DNA of 64,000 bases from Laspinema sp963821735 (GTDB lineage: Bacteria; Cyanobacteriota; Cyanobacteriia; Cyanobacteriales; Laspinemataceae), in contig CAWGFK010000034.1 of the NCBI GenBank assembly GCA_963821735.1, positions 62,001 to 126,000 on the forward strand, read 5' to 3'. Position 1 is the first letter of the stretch; each line of letters opens with the position of its first letter. This document shows positions 1 through 8,779 of the stretch, one piece after another. A program made the position numbers and the translations under genes. The notes beneath the pieces were generated by a model. That model was given only the letters and a program-made list of their open reading frames with translations, was not told the origin of the DNA and did not search any database.

Positions 1-744
1 AAATTCAGAACTGTCCCACTCAAGTCGAGCATTTTCTCCCACACTAAGCAATCTAATTTTTCCACCTTCAGCGGTTAAGTGCCCTCCTTCTAGCCGCACT
101 CCATTAGCCACTAAAGCTAAAGTTTTTCCGACCCCAACCTGCAAGCCAATCGGTCGATTTCCGAAAAGAACATCATCGCTTTCTGGATCGACGCTAAGAT
201 TGTGTCCCAACCCTTGAACAATAATTGGTCTGGCAGAATTCCCCATCTGCAACCCCACCGGCACACTCACCGTCAGCAATGGATTCACCTGCGGATTACT
301 TGCACTAAACTTGAACCCATCAGCAAATATGACACTCTCTGCGGTTGTACCCAAAAAAGAACCGCCAATATCTAAAGCAGCATCTGGGCCAAAAACAATC
401 CCATTCGGATTGAGCAAAAATAAATTTGCTGTGCCATTAGCGCGAATCAACCCGTCAATTTCTGAGACAGAACTGCCAGTGATTCGGGTAAAAATAGTTT
501 CAATATTCGGTGCATTGTTAAAGTGAGCGGTGCGTCCGGTGGGAACGGAAAACTCACTAAAGCTGTGGAATAAGTGAGTACCGCTCGTTGTCCCCCCTTC
601 GATAAAATCGGTGACATCTTGGCGGGTAATTTGAGAATTGGCTGGCAAAGTCGCATCGGGGACGATTTGAGCAAGGGTTAGATTTTGGATTAACAATGCA
701 GGAAAAGCCGCAACAATCAACCCAAACCTGACAAATTTGTTCAT
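1..744 (-). CDS. Secreted filamentous-haemagglutinin-type (TPS domain) protein, N-terminal part
   Basis: The frame is open from ATG at 744 to the left edge, so about 248 N-terminal residues are visible and the C-terminus lies outside the window. It begins MNKFVRFGLIVAAF, a signal peptide that probably ends near LTLAQ. The TPS (two-partner secretion, filamentous haemagglutinin N-terminal) domain follows, with the family landmarks GTHLFHSFSEFSV, FTRITG, IDGLIRANGTANLFLLNPNG and IVFGPDAALDIGGSF. Proteins of this type cross the outer membrane through a TpsB/Omp85-like partner and fold as a beta-helix. No partner gene is visible in the window. It is the same family as the giant gene starting at 23697 but on the opposite strand. 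In cyanobacteria these proteins often end in a CHAT protease; the part that would show this is cut off. Confidence 0.85.
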   Translation of the reverse strand, partial: MNKFVRFGLIVAAFPALLIQNLTLAQIVPDATLPANSQITRQDVTDFIEGGTTSGTHLFHSFSEFSVPTGRTAHFNNAPNIETIFTRITGSSVSEIDGLIRANGTANLFLLNPNGIVFGPDAALDIGGSFLGTTAESVIFADGFKFSASNPQVNPLLTVSVPVGLQMGNSARPIIVQGLGHNLSVDPESDDVLFGNRPIGLQVGVGKTLALVANGVRLEGGHLTAEGGKIRLLSVGENARLEWDSSEF

Positions 745-895
745 GACAAAACAACTGATTCTGTGTTTATCCTCTATAACACAGCTTGTTCAATTAGGCT
801 GTAATTGATGCTCGTCCTAAATTATTTGGGTAGAGTTAAAATAGTCTCCAGAGTCAATGTCAACGTCACTCCATACCAAGAGGCAGGAACTAAAG

Positions 896-1153
896 ATGAC
901 ATCAGTTAAAGAGCAACTTGAAGCCAGAGCCGCTGCTTGGATAGAGCAAGAGCGCGATCGGATAGCACTGCTCCACGAGTGGGAAACGTTGCACGCAATG
1001 TACTGGCTGTGGAGCGAGGGAGCTAAACGCGAAGGCTACAGCAAGAATCTAAAAGAATTTGTAAAAGCTTGCAAATTAGCGGTAGAGCCAGACGAGGATC
1101 AACCACCTGATTTGTCAACGCGACTATTGCACCAAGTGCGACGTTACGTTTAA
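896..1153 (+). CDS. Small hypothetical protein, helical
   Basis: A protein of 85 residues beginning MTSVKEQLEARAAAWIEQE. This ATG is preferred over one at 857 because AGGAA lies about eight bases before it. The product is highly charged and probably helical, with a Trp-rich middle (HAMYWLWSEGAKREGY) and an acidic tail. I recognise no family. A short Cys-rich reading frame starts two bases after its stop, so the two could be co-transcribed. Confidence 0.5.
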   Translation: MTSVKEQLEARAAAWIEQERDRIALLHEWETLHAMYWLWSEGAKREGYSKNLKEFVKACKLAVEPDEDQPPDLSTRLLHQVRRYV

Positions 1154-1154
1154 A

Positions 1155-1274
1155 GTGGAAAACTTAAGTCTTTGCCGATGTGGAAATCTCTATTGCTACA
1201 AGTGTATCGGGAGTCGCGGCGTTCACCCTAACGGCAATCGCTCTTGTTCTTGTGGCGGAGAAATCGTAGGGTGA
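1155..1274 (+). CDS. Possible Cys-rich mini-protein (zinc-ribbon-like)
   Basis: A 39-codon frame starting with GTG directly after the stop of the preceding gene. The translation contains LCRCGNLYCYKC and later RSCSCGG, that is seven cysteines arranged as CxC, CxxC and CxC. Such spacing is typical of small zinc-binding knuckles. There is no clear ribosome-binding site, so translation would depend on coupling to the upstream gene. It could also be a fragment of a larger decayed zinc-finger gene. No function is assigned. Confidence 0.3.
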   Translation: MENLSLCRCGNLYCYKCIGSRGVHPNGNRSCSCGGEIVG

Positions 1275-1387
1275 TAATCTTTGCCATACCCAATCACGTT
1301 TATTATTGATAGCTTTCACTGCAGGGCTGATTCATTCAAAAATTTTGCCCTCCCCGAAACCCTACTTGGAGTGCTGGGGATGACGGG

Positions 1388-1636
1388 TTGACAGCAGCCG
1401 GGGAGCGTTCAGGTGACTATGGCGGGCACAGTTGGCGGCATTGTTGGGTACGGCTACGCAATTGGAATGACCGTTATGGCAGGAGTGGGCTGGTTTGGGA
1501 GTTTCACAAAGACTGGAAATCCTATCTGGGAATCACGGAGGAGGGACGCAAATTCTACCGGGAAAACTGGCAGAAATATCGGGAGCTTTATCCCGAAGTG
1601 GAAGCACCTGAACCTGATTTACTTGGCTGCCTTTAA
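1388..1636 (+). CDS. Hypothetical ORF, possibly a gene fragment
   Basis: The C-terminal half (GITEEGRKFYRENWQKYREL, then YPEVEAPEPD) has a composition typical of real protein. The first 30 residues (Arg, Trp and Gly rich) do not. The start is unclear and no ribosome-binding site was seen. An overlapping frame (1413-1655) is also open, so this may be the tail of a decayed gene. Low confidence. Confidence 0.25.
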   Translation: MTAAGERSGDYGGHSWRHCWVRLRNWNDRYGRSGLVWEFHKDWKSYLGITEEGRKFYRENWQKYRELYPEVEAPEPDLLGCL

Positions 1637-1657
1637 CTTAGAATTCACCTTCTAATT

Positions 1658-2577
1658 TTAAGCGTTTGGTTTTTCGGTGGTTGGCAGTTCATTAACTTTC
1701 AAACTCCGATTAAGTTGCGACAACATTCTAGGGGGTCCGATATCTTCGAGTTGATAGCCATGCGGATAACTTCGGAGTTGACTGTCCGCAAAAAAGTCAG
1801 GGTTGCGTCTGGGTGGTAACCACTGGGAAACCCAACTGCGCCACTTTAGGCCATTTGCGACTAAGTTGCGGATAACTTGTGGAGGACTAGACCAACCGAA
1901 CGCCTGTCAACATTGACTCATCAAACAAGGCTAAAACATAAGGTTTCAAGAGCGCACGACTAGGAGACGGAAACCAACTCAAAAATAAATTGACCGTTGC
2001 TTCTCCCACTCGCCGGTTACTCTCAGAATAGGCAAAATATGCTTGTTCGTAATCGCGGTTGAATTGAGCAAATTCTTCTGATGTGGCGGGAATGTCCTGG
2101 ATATCCATCTTTTGACCCACAGCTTGCCAAAAATAAAAGATAGCCAGTTTTTCAGTTTCACTAAACAACCGCCAGCCAAAACGCTCATTCCACCGAATAG
2201 GTTCGTAGATAAAACTCGAAAGAACGTAGAGAAAATCTTCGTTGCTGATAGGAAAATGTCCGTGAATCGCATTCATCCGCCGAATTGACGCTTGACCCTG
2301 TTCACTCTCGTGACCCCATTTGAACAGGAGAGCCACTAGCAAACCCGTGTCATCGTAGCGTTTTTGGGTATGCTGATAGAACTCACCTGTGCGGTCGAGG
2401 AGTCGGGAAATGCTCGGGACGCAGTAGGTTTTGAGCAAGGCTAGTTCAAGAGGCACGGGTAACATCCCAAGGAAATTCATAGCCCATCAACAGGTGACAA
2501 ATCTGGCAATGGTCGGTCACTGGGTCGAGTTGTTGAATCTGACGAAGGCGCTCATTACGAAAGTCAAGCCAGGACAT
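1658..2577 (-). pseudogene. MpaB/rubber-oxygenase-like protein (DUF2236 family), two frameshifts
   Basis: Three frames read in succession give one protein of about 305 residues. Part 1 (ATG 2577) is MSWLDFRNERLRQIQQLDP then GYEFPWDVTRAS. Part 2 is ELALLKTYCVPSISRLLDRT with KRYDDTGLLVALL, GHESEQGQASIRRMNAIHGH and FPISNEDFLYVLSSFIYEP. Part 3 is SSPPQVIRNLVANGLKWRSW with WLPPRRNPDFF and SYPHGYQLEDIGPP. FPWDxTRALELAL, the RRMNxIHGH segment and the WLPPRR...YPxGYxxEDLGP tail are hallmarks of the ER-bound oxygenase MpaB / latex-clearing protein (DUF2236) family of b-type haem proteins; the conserved His of the middle segment is present. The breaks sit at a TT pair near 2448 and a GG pair near 1903; dropping one base at each restores the frame. 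Either the gene is decaying or the assembly has homopolymer errors. Confidence 0.75.
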
Positions 2578-2793
2578 AGGACGGTGGTTCAAACAATAAA
2601 GTTTATCTATCTTATACCTGTTTCCTCAAGATGAGCGACAGATGTGGCTGTGGCTCCCAGCTTCATCGAGGCGGTTCAAGTTGGCTGGGTAGGGGCTGTT
2701 TTGACTCGGTTGCCCTTGGATAGCGCCAAGTGGAAGCGCCAGAACCTGAGTGAATTGGCTAGTTTCTATGAGGCGATCGCCAACAATCACCCG

Positions 2794-2837
2794 TCAATCA
2801 AAAGCCCCGGCTGTTTATCACCGAGGCTTTTGATTGA
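2794..2837. terminator. Long hairpin, probable terminator of the 2895-3305 gene
   Basis: A 17-base arm (TCAATCAAAAGCCCCGG) pairs with CCGAGGCTTTTGATTGA across a 10-base loop, with one mismatch. It lies 58 bases past the stop of the minus-strand gene ending at 2895, where a terminator is expected. No U-run follows the stem on either strand, so it could instead be an mRNA-stabilising hairpin. Confidence 0.55.
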
Positions 2838-2894
2838 GATTGAGATGAGTAACGTTGGGCTTTGAGAAATGGCAGGACAGAGCTTCAATGCGGT

Positions 2895-3305
2895 TTATTC
2901 TTCGATTGAGTTCGTGAAAGATAGGCTAATTTCGGCATGGTCGCCGCCACCCGTTTCTGTATTCCGCAGATTGATGCCATGATGGGCGGGACGGCCTCCT
3001 TTAGGTACGGTAAAGGTGACGACTTTCTCATCCTCTAAATCGTCAGTATTCTCGGAAGTCCCCTCGAACAGTTTGGCATTCCCTTCAATTTGGACTTCTC
3101 CGGTGCCAACAACTCGGGCCGTCAGTGTAACTTCAACACGACACTCACCACCCCAGCGCACATGAGGTATCTCTAAAGCGACTGCGGGCTGATTTTCGCT
3201 CAGGGCCATCGTCACTGTATGCGAACGGTGGACCTTCTCATCTGAACCCCAGGTTTCATCGTCGGTTCCGTTGATAATCACCGTGCCGGATAATCTTCGA
3301 GGCAT
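2895..3305 (-). CDS. Hypothetical beta-rich protein
   Basis: A protein of 136 residues starting MPRRLSGTVIINGTDDETWG. No signal peptide or membrane segment is present. Alternating hydrophobic residues (CRVEVTLTARVVGTGEVQIE, later AEISLSFTNSIEE) suggest an all-beta fold. The family is not recognised. It is preceded on the same strand by the 3479-4428 gene with a gap of about 170 bases, and a strong hairpin follows its stop, so it is probably the last gene of that unit. Confidence 0.6.
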   Translation of the reverse strand: MPRRLSGTVIINGTDDETWGSDEKVHRSHTVTMALSENQPAVALEIPHVRWGGECRVEVTLTARVVGTGEVQIEGNAKLFEGTSENTDDLEDEKVVTFTVPKGGRPAHHGINLRNTETGGGDHAEISLSFTNSIEE

Positions 3306-3478
3306 AACACTTTCTCCTGTATCCTACTGCCAGTCATTCTGTTGGTCTCAAAGTTATCCGGGAAAATACGCAAGGAAACCATCAAGGGTGAGTTAGTTCC
3401 GTTAGGCGATCGCATCCGACGGACAGGACGACAAACCCGACTCTTCGGTATCCCAAGAACAGCGCAGGAGCATTCACG

Positions 3479-4428
3479 TTATTCCTCCGATTCTTGTTGG
3501 GCTTTAACCGGACGTGGTTTGGGCTTTGGCTTGCTTGGTTTGACCTGTTTTTCCTTGGCCTTGGAGGGAGTGGCGTTCTTTTTTTTCTGCTTTTGGACGG
3601 TGGCTTTATCTTCGTTAGATGCCTTGAAAAATTTGGGTGCTTTCTCTAGGGGTGGCGCGAGTAAGGCCACAAACTCAAACCCATCTTTTGCCGGGATAAA
3701 CTTGGCTTTGAGTTGTAGAAACAGCGGACGACCTTGCTCCTCTTTTTCGAGTTTAGGGTTGAACCGGAAGGGCTTAAAGGGCGCGTCTTTCCATATCAAC
3801 GGGACGTGGGTCGCTTTCATGAAATTGACCTTTTTTTAGCCGCAACTGTTTCATCTAATTTTTTCAAATTTTGGTGGATGGTTTCATCAAAATTCCGGAA
3901 TACCGAGATGACCGGAACCCGACAAACTGGGATAAACTGCCACAACCCAGACAACTTAAACTCAAAATCTTCTAGTTGCATGGAGATGGCGGATGATGCC
4001 GGGTCTTTCTCAAAACCGACCAACTGAAAAGCAAGCTGATGGGGTTGGTCCTGTTTCGGGAAGTGCATCACCTTGGGATAAACAATCAAGCGTTGGGTGG
4101 TTACTCCCGACTGTTTTATCTCTAGTTTTAAGGCAACCATTGCCGACATCAACCTAGGCTTAAACAAGAGTCGATATTCCTTACCGCCCACCGTCACTTT
4201 TGCCATAATACTGCCCTCCTCAAAGCTAACCTCGCCGGGGAGGATGCCGACGGCTTGAAAAAATGCGCCCTGATGTTCGGGTTCGGGTTCGGGTTTAGTT
4301 GTTTCGGCAGTTTCTAATTCGGCTGGCGCTTCAGTTGTTTCGGCAGTTTCTAATTTGGCAGATACTTCAGTTGTTTCTGTAGTTTCTAAATCGGCTGGTG
4401 TGGGTTCTATTTGGGCTTTATCGCTCAT
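3479..4428 (-). CDS. Hypothetical cyanobacterial protein, one gene split at an A7 tract
   Basis: Two frames overlap by four bases: 3817-4428 (203 residues) and 3479-3820 (113 residues). The first has an acidic repeat region (TTE, AETTEAPAELETAETT), then GAFFQAVGILPGEV, RLIVYPKVMHFP and FKLSGLWQFIPVCRVPVISV. The second begins MKATHVPLIWKDAPFKPFRF and ends in a Lys/Pro-rich tail (KPSKPKPKPRPVK). The junction lies exactly at a run of seven A (minus strand, 3831-3837). One more A would join them as ...AAKKKVNFMKATHVPL, which resembles single-chain cyanobacterial relatives as I remember them. The product would be about 316 residues with an acidic head and a basic tail. Function unknown. The tract could be a sequence error, a mutation or a slippage site. 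Confidence 0.6.
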
Positions 4429-4579
4429 TGTTCAGGCGGGTTTTTCTTTGCTAGTATGATAACTAAAATTGCCCGGTTGAGTTCAGAATCACCGAAGTTG
4501 TTCGGGTTGGGTGTCGAGTCAGTCGCCTCCGTTGGGAAGCAACCGAAACAACTCAACGGCTACTCCACTGCAACGAGCC

Positions 4580-5531
4580 TCAAAACTCCAGTTTCTGCAC
4601 CGCTGCGCGCTTAGTCTCCTCGCCCCGCCGGTCATAGCGGGCCGTAGTTCCGATATTGCTATGACCCGCAAGCTGTTGGACCGTGGCGATATCCACTCCT
4701 TTATCCAGCAGATTCGAGATAAACGTGCGTCGAAAATCGTGGGCCGAGAACGGTTCCAACCCAGCAACTTTCCCCCATTCTTGCAACCGCAGAGCTAGAG
4801 CATCACTGGTAATTCGTTTCGGGACAATTTCGCCCCACCATTGACAGTGATAAAACAGAGGGTCCCGACCGTCGTCCGCGCAAACTCACCCAGTTTTCCA
4901 GCAACTCTAGGCTACCGGGCCGCAGGTAGGTTTGCCGGTACTTTTTGCCTTTGCCTTGTCGCACCAGCAGACCGCGCGTTTCCCAATCACAATCCCGGTA
5001 GTCCAAGGCCACCACTTCCGCCCGTCGCAGTCCAGCAGACAAACAGGCGACTGCCGCTGCATCGCGAGTCCCAATGGCCGTGTTGGATTCTTGGCAAACC
5101 CGCACCAGGGCTTGAATCTCGTCCGGCTGCAACAATCGACCCCGCAGCGGAGCATCCCCGCGAATCCGCTCAATGGAAATCGCATCCTCGTAATCATCGG
5201 CATCTATCAACCGCAACTTCCGTGCTGCTTTGAGCACTTGCTTGATTGCCGTCAACTTTAAATTCCCCGTTGATGGCGGGTGAATTTCGAGCAAAATCGA
5301 GCGCAATGCTGCGGTGTGTTCGTAGCGTAACTTAGACCAATCCAACGTTAGGCGATCGCACTGACCGGCACTCAAAACTCTGGCGCACCAATTGAGGTTG
5401 TGGGTCATGGTGCGGCGGCTGTTTTCCGAAAGCTGACTGAGATAGACCGCAGCGGGATGGCGGGTGAGCGGCAATGGCTCAAGCAATGCCAACGGATGCG
5501 GATGTTCGGCGGATTCTAAACGCAATATCAT
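4580..5531 (-). pseudogene. Tyrosine recombinase / phage-type integrase, one frameshift
   Basis: The N-terminal SAM-like core-binding domain is visible as YLSQLSENSRRTMTHNLNWC. The catalytic domain follows with the first Arg in LSAGLRRAEVVALDY, then after the break HDFRRTFISNLLDKG (His-x-x-Arg), LAGHSNIGTTARYDRRGE (the second His and the nucleophilic Tyr) and a C-terminal ETKRAAVQKLEF. All catalytic residues are present across the two frames. The break is at a GGG run (4860-4862, CCC on the coding strand): removing one base gives GPLFYHCQWWGEIVPKRIT. The start is taken at ATG 5531 (MILRLESAEHPHP) because the upstream part to 5729 does not look like an integrase N-terminus. It diverges from the RHH-like gene at 5775. 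Likely role: excision, integration or dimer resolution of a mobile replicon. Confidence 0.75.
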
Positions 5532-5774
5532 AGAGCCGCTCTCTCGAACGACTAGGGATATTCTGATGGTCGCATGAAGCGAGGGGCTTTTGACCAAACT
5601 GCCACACTCAGGTAAACCCGTATTTCCATAAGTCTGACCGGCGCAAACCTGTCCACTAGACAATTCCAACGAATTGGGAAGTATGCTGCAAATGGGTTGG
5701 AAATGGCACGGACTTCGAGGGCAAATCACCAGCTATGATGAAGGAGCAAGGCACGACTACAGCACGGAATCAGC

Positions 5775-6230
5775 ATGACACCGCCAACGAAACGGATTGT
5801 GGGCTATTTGCCGGTGGAATACCACAACCGGCTCCGTCAGTACATGGAAGAACAGGGCCTGGGCGAGAGTGCAGCACTGGTGCAAATTCTGCGCGAGTTT
5901 TTTGATGGGTCGCAGCAGAATCCCGAACTCGACACACTCAAGTCCGAACTGGTCCAGTTGCAGCAACGGGTGGCGGTGGTCGAGGCGGTGTTGCGTGCGG
6001 GGGGTCGAGGTGGCAGCGGACGTAGCTCCATGCCGGTGATGAGCGAACCGATTAAGCCGAAAGCACTAACTACAGCAGAACTCGCGGAACGATTGAAGGT
6101 GAAGCCCGAGGAAGTTGACGAAGCTGTGCTGCAAGGGGTCGAGGAATTCAAGAAGTGGAGCCGCAGTCGGGACCCCGCTTTGATTCGCTGGGAGAAACGG
6201 GGGGAGTTGTTCCATCAGGTGGAGCGCTGA
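5775..6230 (+). CDS. Ribbon-helix-helix-like DNA-binding protein with coiled coil
   Basis: A protein of 151 residues. The N-terminus TKRIVGYLPVEYHNRLRQYM with GLGESAALVQILREFF looks like a CopG/Arc-type ribbon-helix-helix domain (strand, then two helices). A coiled coil (LKSELVQLQQRVAVVEAVL), a Gly-rich linker and a C-terminal domain with LTTAELAERLKVKPEEVDEA (HTH-like) and KKWSRSRDPALIRWEKRGEL follow. It diverges from the recombinase, so both could share control in the 244-base gap. A near-copy, broken, lies at 34844-35312. Even the upstream block (AGGCACGACTACAGCAC here) is conserved between the two, pointing to duplication of gene plus promoter. Role inferred: transcriptional or plasmid-maintenance regulator. 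Confidence 0.65.
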   Translation: MTPPTKRIVGYLPVEYHNRLRQYMEEQGLGESAALVQILREFFDGSQQNPELDTLKSELVQLQQRVAVVEAVLRAGGRGGSGRSSMPVMSEPIKPKALTTAELAERLKVKPEEVDEAVLQGVEEFKKWSRSRDPALIRWEKRGELFHQVER

Positions 6231-6253
6231 GGCGTGGGACAAGGCGACTGCCC

Positions 6254-6424
6254 CTGAACCCATTGCACCAAACTGAAAAGGTTTACAGTTTTCTAGGTCA
6301 GTGTTGAGTTGTGCTTTTTGCGATCGCCTCCGGGATAGCGGGTGCCGGATCGCCAAGTGTCTGCTTAAGCAGAATCGCCTCTGAACCCATCGCGCCAAAC
6401 TGAAATGGTTTACAGTTTCTCAGG
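6254..6424. repeat. Pair of 44-bp direct repeats with internal palindrome
   Basis: CTGAACCCATTGCACC-type blocks at 6254-6297 and 6381-6424 match at most positions and are 127 bases apart. Each holds AAACTG ... CAGTTT, a 6-base inverted repeat around a 10-base centre. They lie just past the RHH-like gene and close to the recombinase gene, so they could be recombination or operator sites. This is an inference. Confidence 0.45.
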
Positions 6425-6506
6425 CTAATCTTGCGAGGGGGGCGAGGCTCCTAGCAACCACACTCTTTTCTTGGACTAATTGGAGCCATCGTGAATCCTT
6501 GGAGCC

Positions 6507-6570
6507 GGGGTGATCACAAGTCGGTGTATTTATAAGAGAAGAGCTTTGACAGAGGACTTGTGATCACCCC
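6507..6570. repeat. Palindromic repeat, copy A
   Basis: GGGGTGATCACAAGTC (6507-6522) and its exact reverse complement (6555-6570) flank a 32-base AT-rich centre containing GTATTTATAAGAG. Two further family members are at 6913-8140 (split by an IS) and 8461-8519. A shared 3' extension (ATTGTCCTGTCTGGA ... GCGATTTTA) follows the right arm of copies A and B and in weaker form copy C, so the repeated unit is longer than the palindrome. Confidence 0.75.
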
Positions 6571-6912
6571 ACAAAAGCATTGTCCTGTCTGGAATGAGCG
6601 CGATTTTACTCCGGCACAAGCGCTGGTCCTCGCTGCGAGTTGGGGACAGGTCTGATTGAGGTTTCTGACCAAGGACCCCTGTTCTTGACTGACCTGATGG
6701 AGCCTGGTGCAACTCAAGCAAAGACCTGGAGAAACCGAGGTTGGCGATCGCACCGAACGAAGGAGCTACCAATTTTCTATGGATGCAATCGCCATGCTTT
6801 CCAGCCATCAAGGCTGATTCCATCCAGCATGGCGATCGCCTATGGCATAGCTGGGTGTTTAGGCATCTGTCGAAGACTCCACCGGCAAGGACCTAGTTTT
6901 CCATTGGACCCA
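6571..6912. other. Non-coding repeat-rich spacer
   Basis: No convincing gene. It holds the 3' extension of palindromic repeat A and several GCGATCGC-related octamers. The short open frames here have no ribosome-binding site or family resemblance. Confidence 0.5.
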
Positions 6913-6939
6913 GGTGAACACAAGTCGGTATATTTATAA

Positions 6940-8105
6940 TACGGAATCCGGGATTCAAAGGTCACAAACAAATTAGGTAAAAGTAAGCCAATGATAGTTG
7001 GTTAAATTCCGAATTTCCTCTTGCATACTTTCTTGCAAAATTTGACAGCGTTCTATCAGGGCTTTTTCTAAATCATCTAGGCTGTCAAAACAAGTGTTAA
7101 CTAATGGCTCATCTACTAACTTCCACAAGCGTTCAGCGGGTTGCAGTTCTGGAGAATAGGGAGGAAGAGGCTCAACAACCATACCTGTAGGTAAGCAAAC
7201 TTTGTCACTCATATGCCATCCGGCTCTATCTTGAACTAACAAAATAATCTTGTCTTCAGATGCTCCAACTTCTGCGGCAAAAGCCTCAAATACTAAGTTC
7301 AACCATTCCACATTAACCCGAGGAATTAAATACCAACAAGTTTGGCCGGTTGAAGGCTTGACAAATCCATAAACATACAACCATTCATATCTATGATTAA
7401 CGATGGCAATTGGTCTTTCACCCTTCAAAGACCAAACCTTAGATAAAATTGGTTTTAACCCCACTCTATGTTCATCAAAAAACCAAACTTCCACTTGAGC
7501 ATTTGGATATTTTTCTTGTAGAGCCTTGACTTTAAGGGGGAGGTCCTCCTTGAATTCTTGTTGTTGAATCGGACATCCTTTTTTATGTTTTGGTCTGGGC
7601 TTTTGCCATGAGTACCCGAGCTTTTTTAAATACTCCCACCCCCTTTGATCATGAATTTTTGTCCGTCCCGTTTCTTTTTCCATCCATCGAGCTACTTTAG
7701 GGCCAGTCCACAGCCCTTTGTCTTGGGGTTTTTGTGTTAATGTTTCTTTTAATCGATTTAGCTGTTCTGTATTCAATAAGCGGTTACCCCCTCCTTTACC
7801 CTGAGAATTTTTCGGACGCTGATTTGGAACCGCTTCTTCTCCTATTTCATTATATTTTCTGATAAAGCGTCGGGCATAATCATAATTTAAGCCCACTGCC
7901 CATGCGCTGTCTTTGCACGACCAACCCTGAGACACTTTCCACAGTAGATGCCAACGCCTAACTTCTACGGGATCCTTTGCTTTCCTGTATCTATCCTGGA
8001 GTTCTTCACTCGAAAGATGCGGAATTAGCTCTAGTTTTTTAGGCATAAATCTTTTCCTCTAATTTTTCAGTTATTATAGCAGATGTTTGAAACCCGGATT
8101 TGGTA
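6940..8105 (-). mobile_element. IS630-family insertion sequence inside palindromic repeat B
   Basis: Imperfect terminal inverted repeats CGGAATCCGGGATTCAAA (left) and, read inward from the right, CCAAATCCGGGTTTCAAA are flanked by TA, the target of IS630/Tc1 elements. The element of about 1.16 kb carries one intact transposase. It sits in the centre of a palindromic repeat: the left arm GGTGAACACAAGTC is at 6913-6926 and the right arm GACTTGTGTTCACC at 8127-8140. Removing it rebuilds a repeat closely matching copy A. The intact ORF suggests recent insertion. Confidence 0.85.
6973..8046 (-). CDS. IS630-family transposase
   Basis: One uninterrupted frame of 357 residues. The N-terminus has a winged-helix/HTH region (DSAWAVGLNYDYARRFIRKY) and a second DNA-binding part (KGLWTGPKVARWME). 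The DDE catalytic core shows EVWFFDEHRVGL (first Asp), ILLVQDRAGWHMS (second Asp) and PYSPELQPAERLWKLV (final Glu). Length and motifs are normal for IS630 transposases, which cut and paste at TA. The gene fills almost the whole element and appears functional, unlike most other transposases in the window. Confidence 0.92.
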   Translation of the reverse strand: MPKKLELIPHLSSEELQDRYRKAKDPVEVRRWHLLWKVSQGWSCKDSAWAVGLNYDYARRFIRKYNEIGEEAVPNQRPKNSQGKGGGNRLLNTEQLNRLKETLTQKPQDKGLWTGPKVARWMEKETGRTKIHDQRGWEYLKKLGYSWQKPRPKHKKGCPIQQQEFKEDLPLKVKALQEKYPNAQVEVWFFDEHRVGLKPILSKVWSLKGERPIAIVNHRYEWLYVYGFVKPSTGQTCWYLIPRVNVEWLNLVFEAFAAEVGASEDKIILLVQDRAGWHMSDKVCLPTGMVVEPLPPYSPELQPAERLWKLVDEPLVNTCFDSLDDLEKALIERCQILQESMQEEIRNLTNYHWLTFT

Positions 8106-8142
8106 TAAGAGATGACTTTAACAGTGGACTTGTGTTCACCCA

Positions 8143-8400
8143 GTTAAAGTATTGTCCTGTCTGGATTGTAGCGATTTTATCCCGGTTGATAGCAGTGCCT
8201 TGAGTCTATGCCCGAATCCGGCAAGCGCGACTCGGTTGGTGCTTCTTTTGGTGCGATCGCTTTGGTGGTTGATTGACCAGTCGCCTCGAAGGAAGGACTC
8301 GCAAATAGGGCCATTCTGTTTTGAGTTAGGGCCAGTTGGATGTGGATCCGTGAAAGTGCAAGGGGTTTCAGGTTGTGGCAACGGGTGCGGATGAAGTTGG
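8143..8400. repeat. Copy of a composite dispersed repeat
   Basis: The stretch after palindromic repeat B (AGTGCCTTGAGTCTATGCCC ..., then GCGATCGCTTTGGTGGTTGA, then AGGGCCATTCTGTTTTGAG) matches blocks at 22091-22620 and 33640-33910 in the same order. Short open frames on both strands here are side effects of the repeat, not genes. Confidence 0.5.
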
Positions 8401-8460
8401 AAAGCAACGGGGATGAGATCGCCTAACGCATCGAAAACGGGGCTAGTCCCATTAAGTCAA

Positions 8461-8519
8461 GGTGAACACAAGTCGCTATTTTTATAGGAAAACCCAATTT
8501 AACCGGACTTGTGTTCACC
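8461..8519. repeat. Palindromic repeat, copy C
   Basis: GGTGAACACAAGTC at 8461-8474 and its exact reverse complement at 8506-8519 flank an AT-rich 31-base centre with CTATTTTTATAGG. The following AGTCTGGATTAAAGCGATTT matches the 3' extension of copies A and B. No gene lies between 8520 and 8779. Confidence 0.7.
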
Positions 8520-8779
8520 CAGGCAAAGTCTTACCCAGTCTGGATTAAAGCGATTTGGCTAGAGAAGGACGAGCGCAACGGGTTCAAGGGATGCAACAGA
8601 AGGTTGTCTGCCGCTGAGGCGACTGGCTTGGTAATCGAGTGAGTGATCGCCTGAAAGCATGGGCACGATTCTACTCCATTCCACATAGCCCCATGCTGAA
8701 ACTGGAGGGGTCTGGTTTTGGTGGCGATTCTCCTTAAGGAGACGCTTCACAATCGGCCCTTCAAAATTAGAGCTGCACT

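Noticed and set aside
2644..2865. 73-codon open frame on the + strand
   Set aside because: It ends within the strong hairpin that serves the minus-strand gene and has no ribosome-binding site. One segment (AKWKRQNLSELASFYEAIAN) looks protein-like, so a gene fragment cannot be excluded, but no family was recognised.
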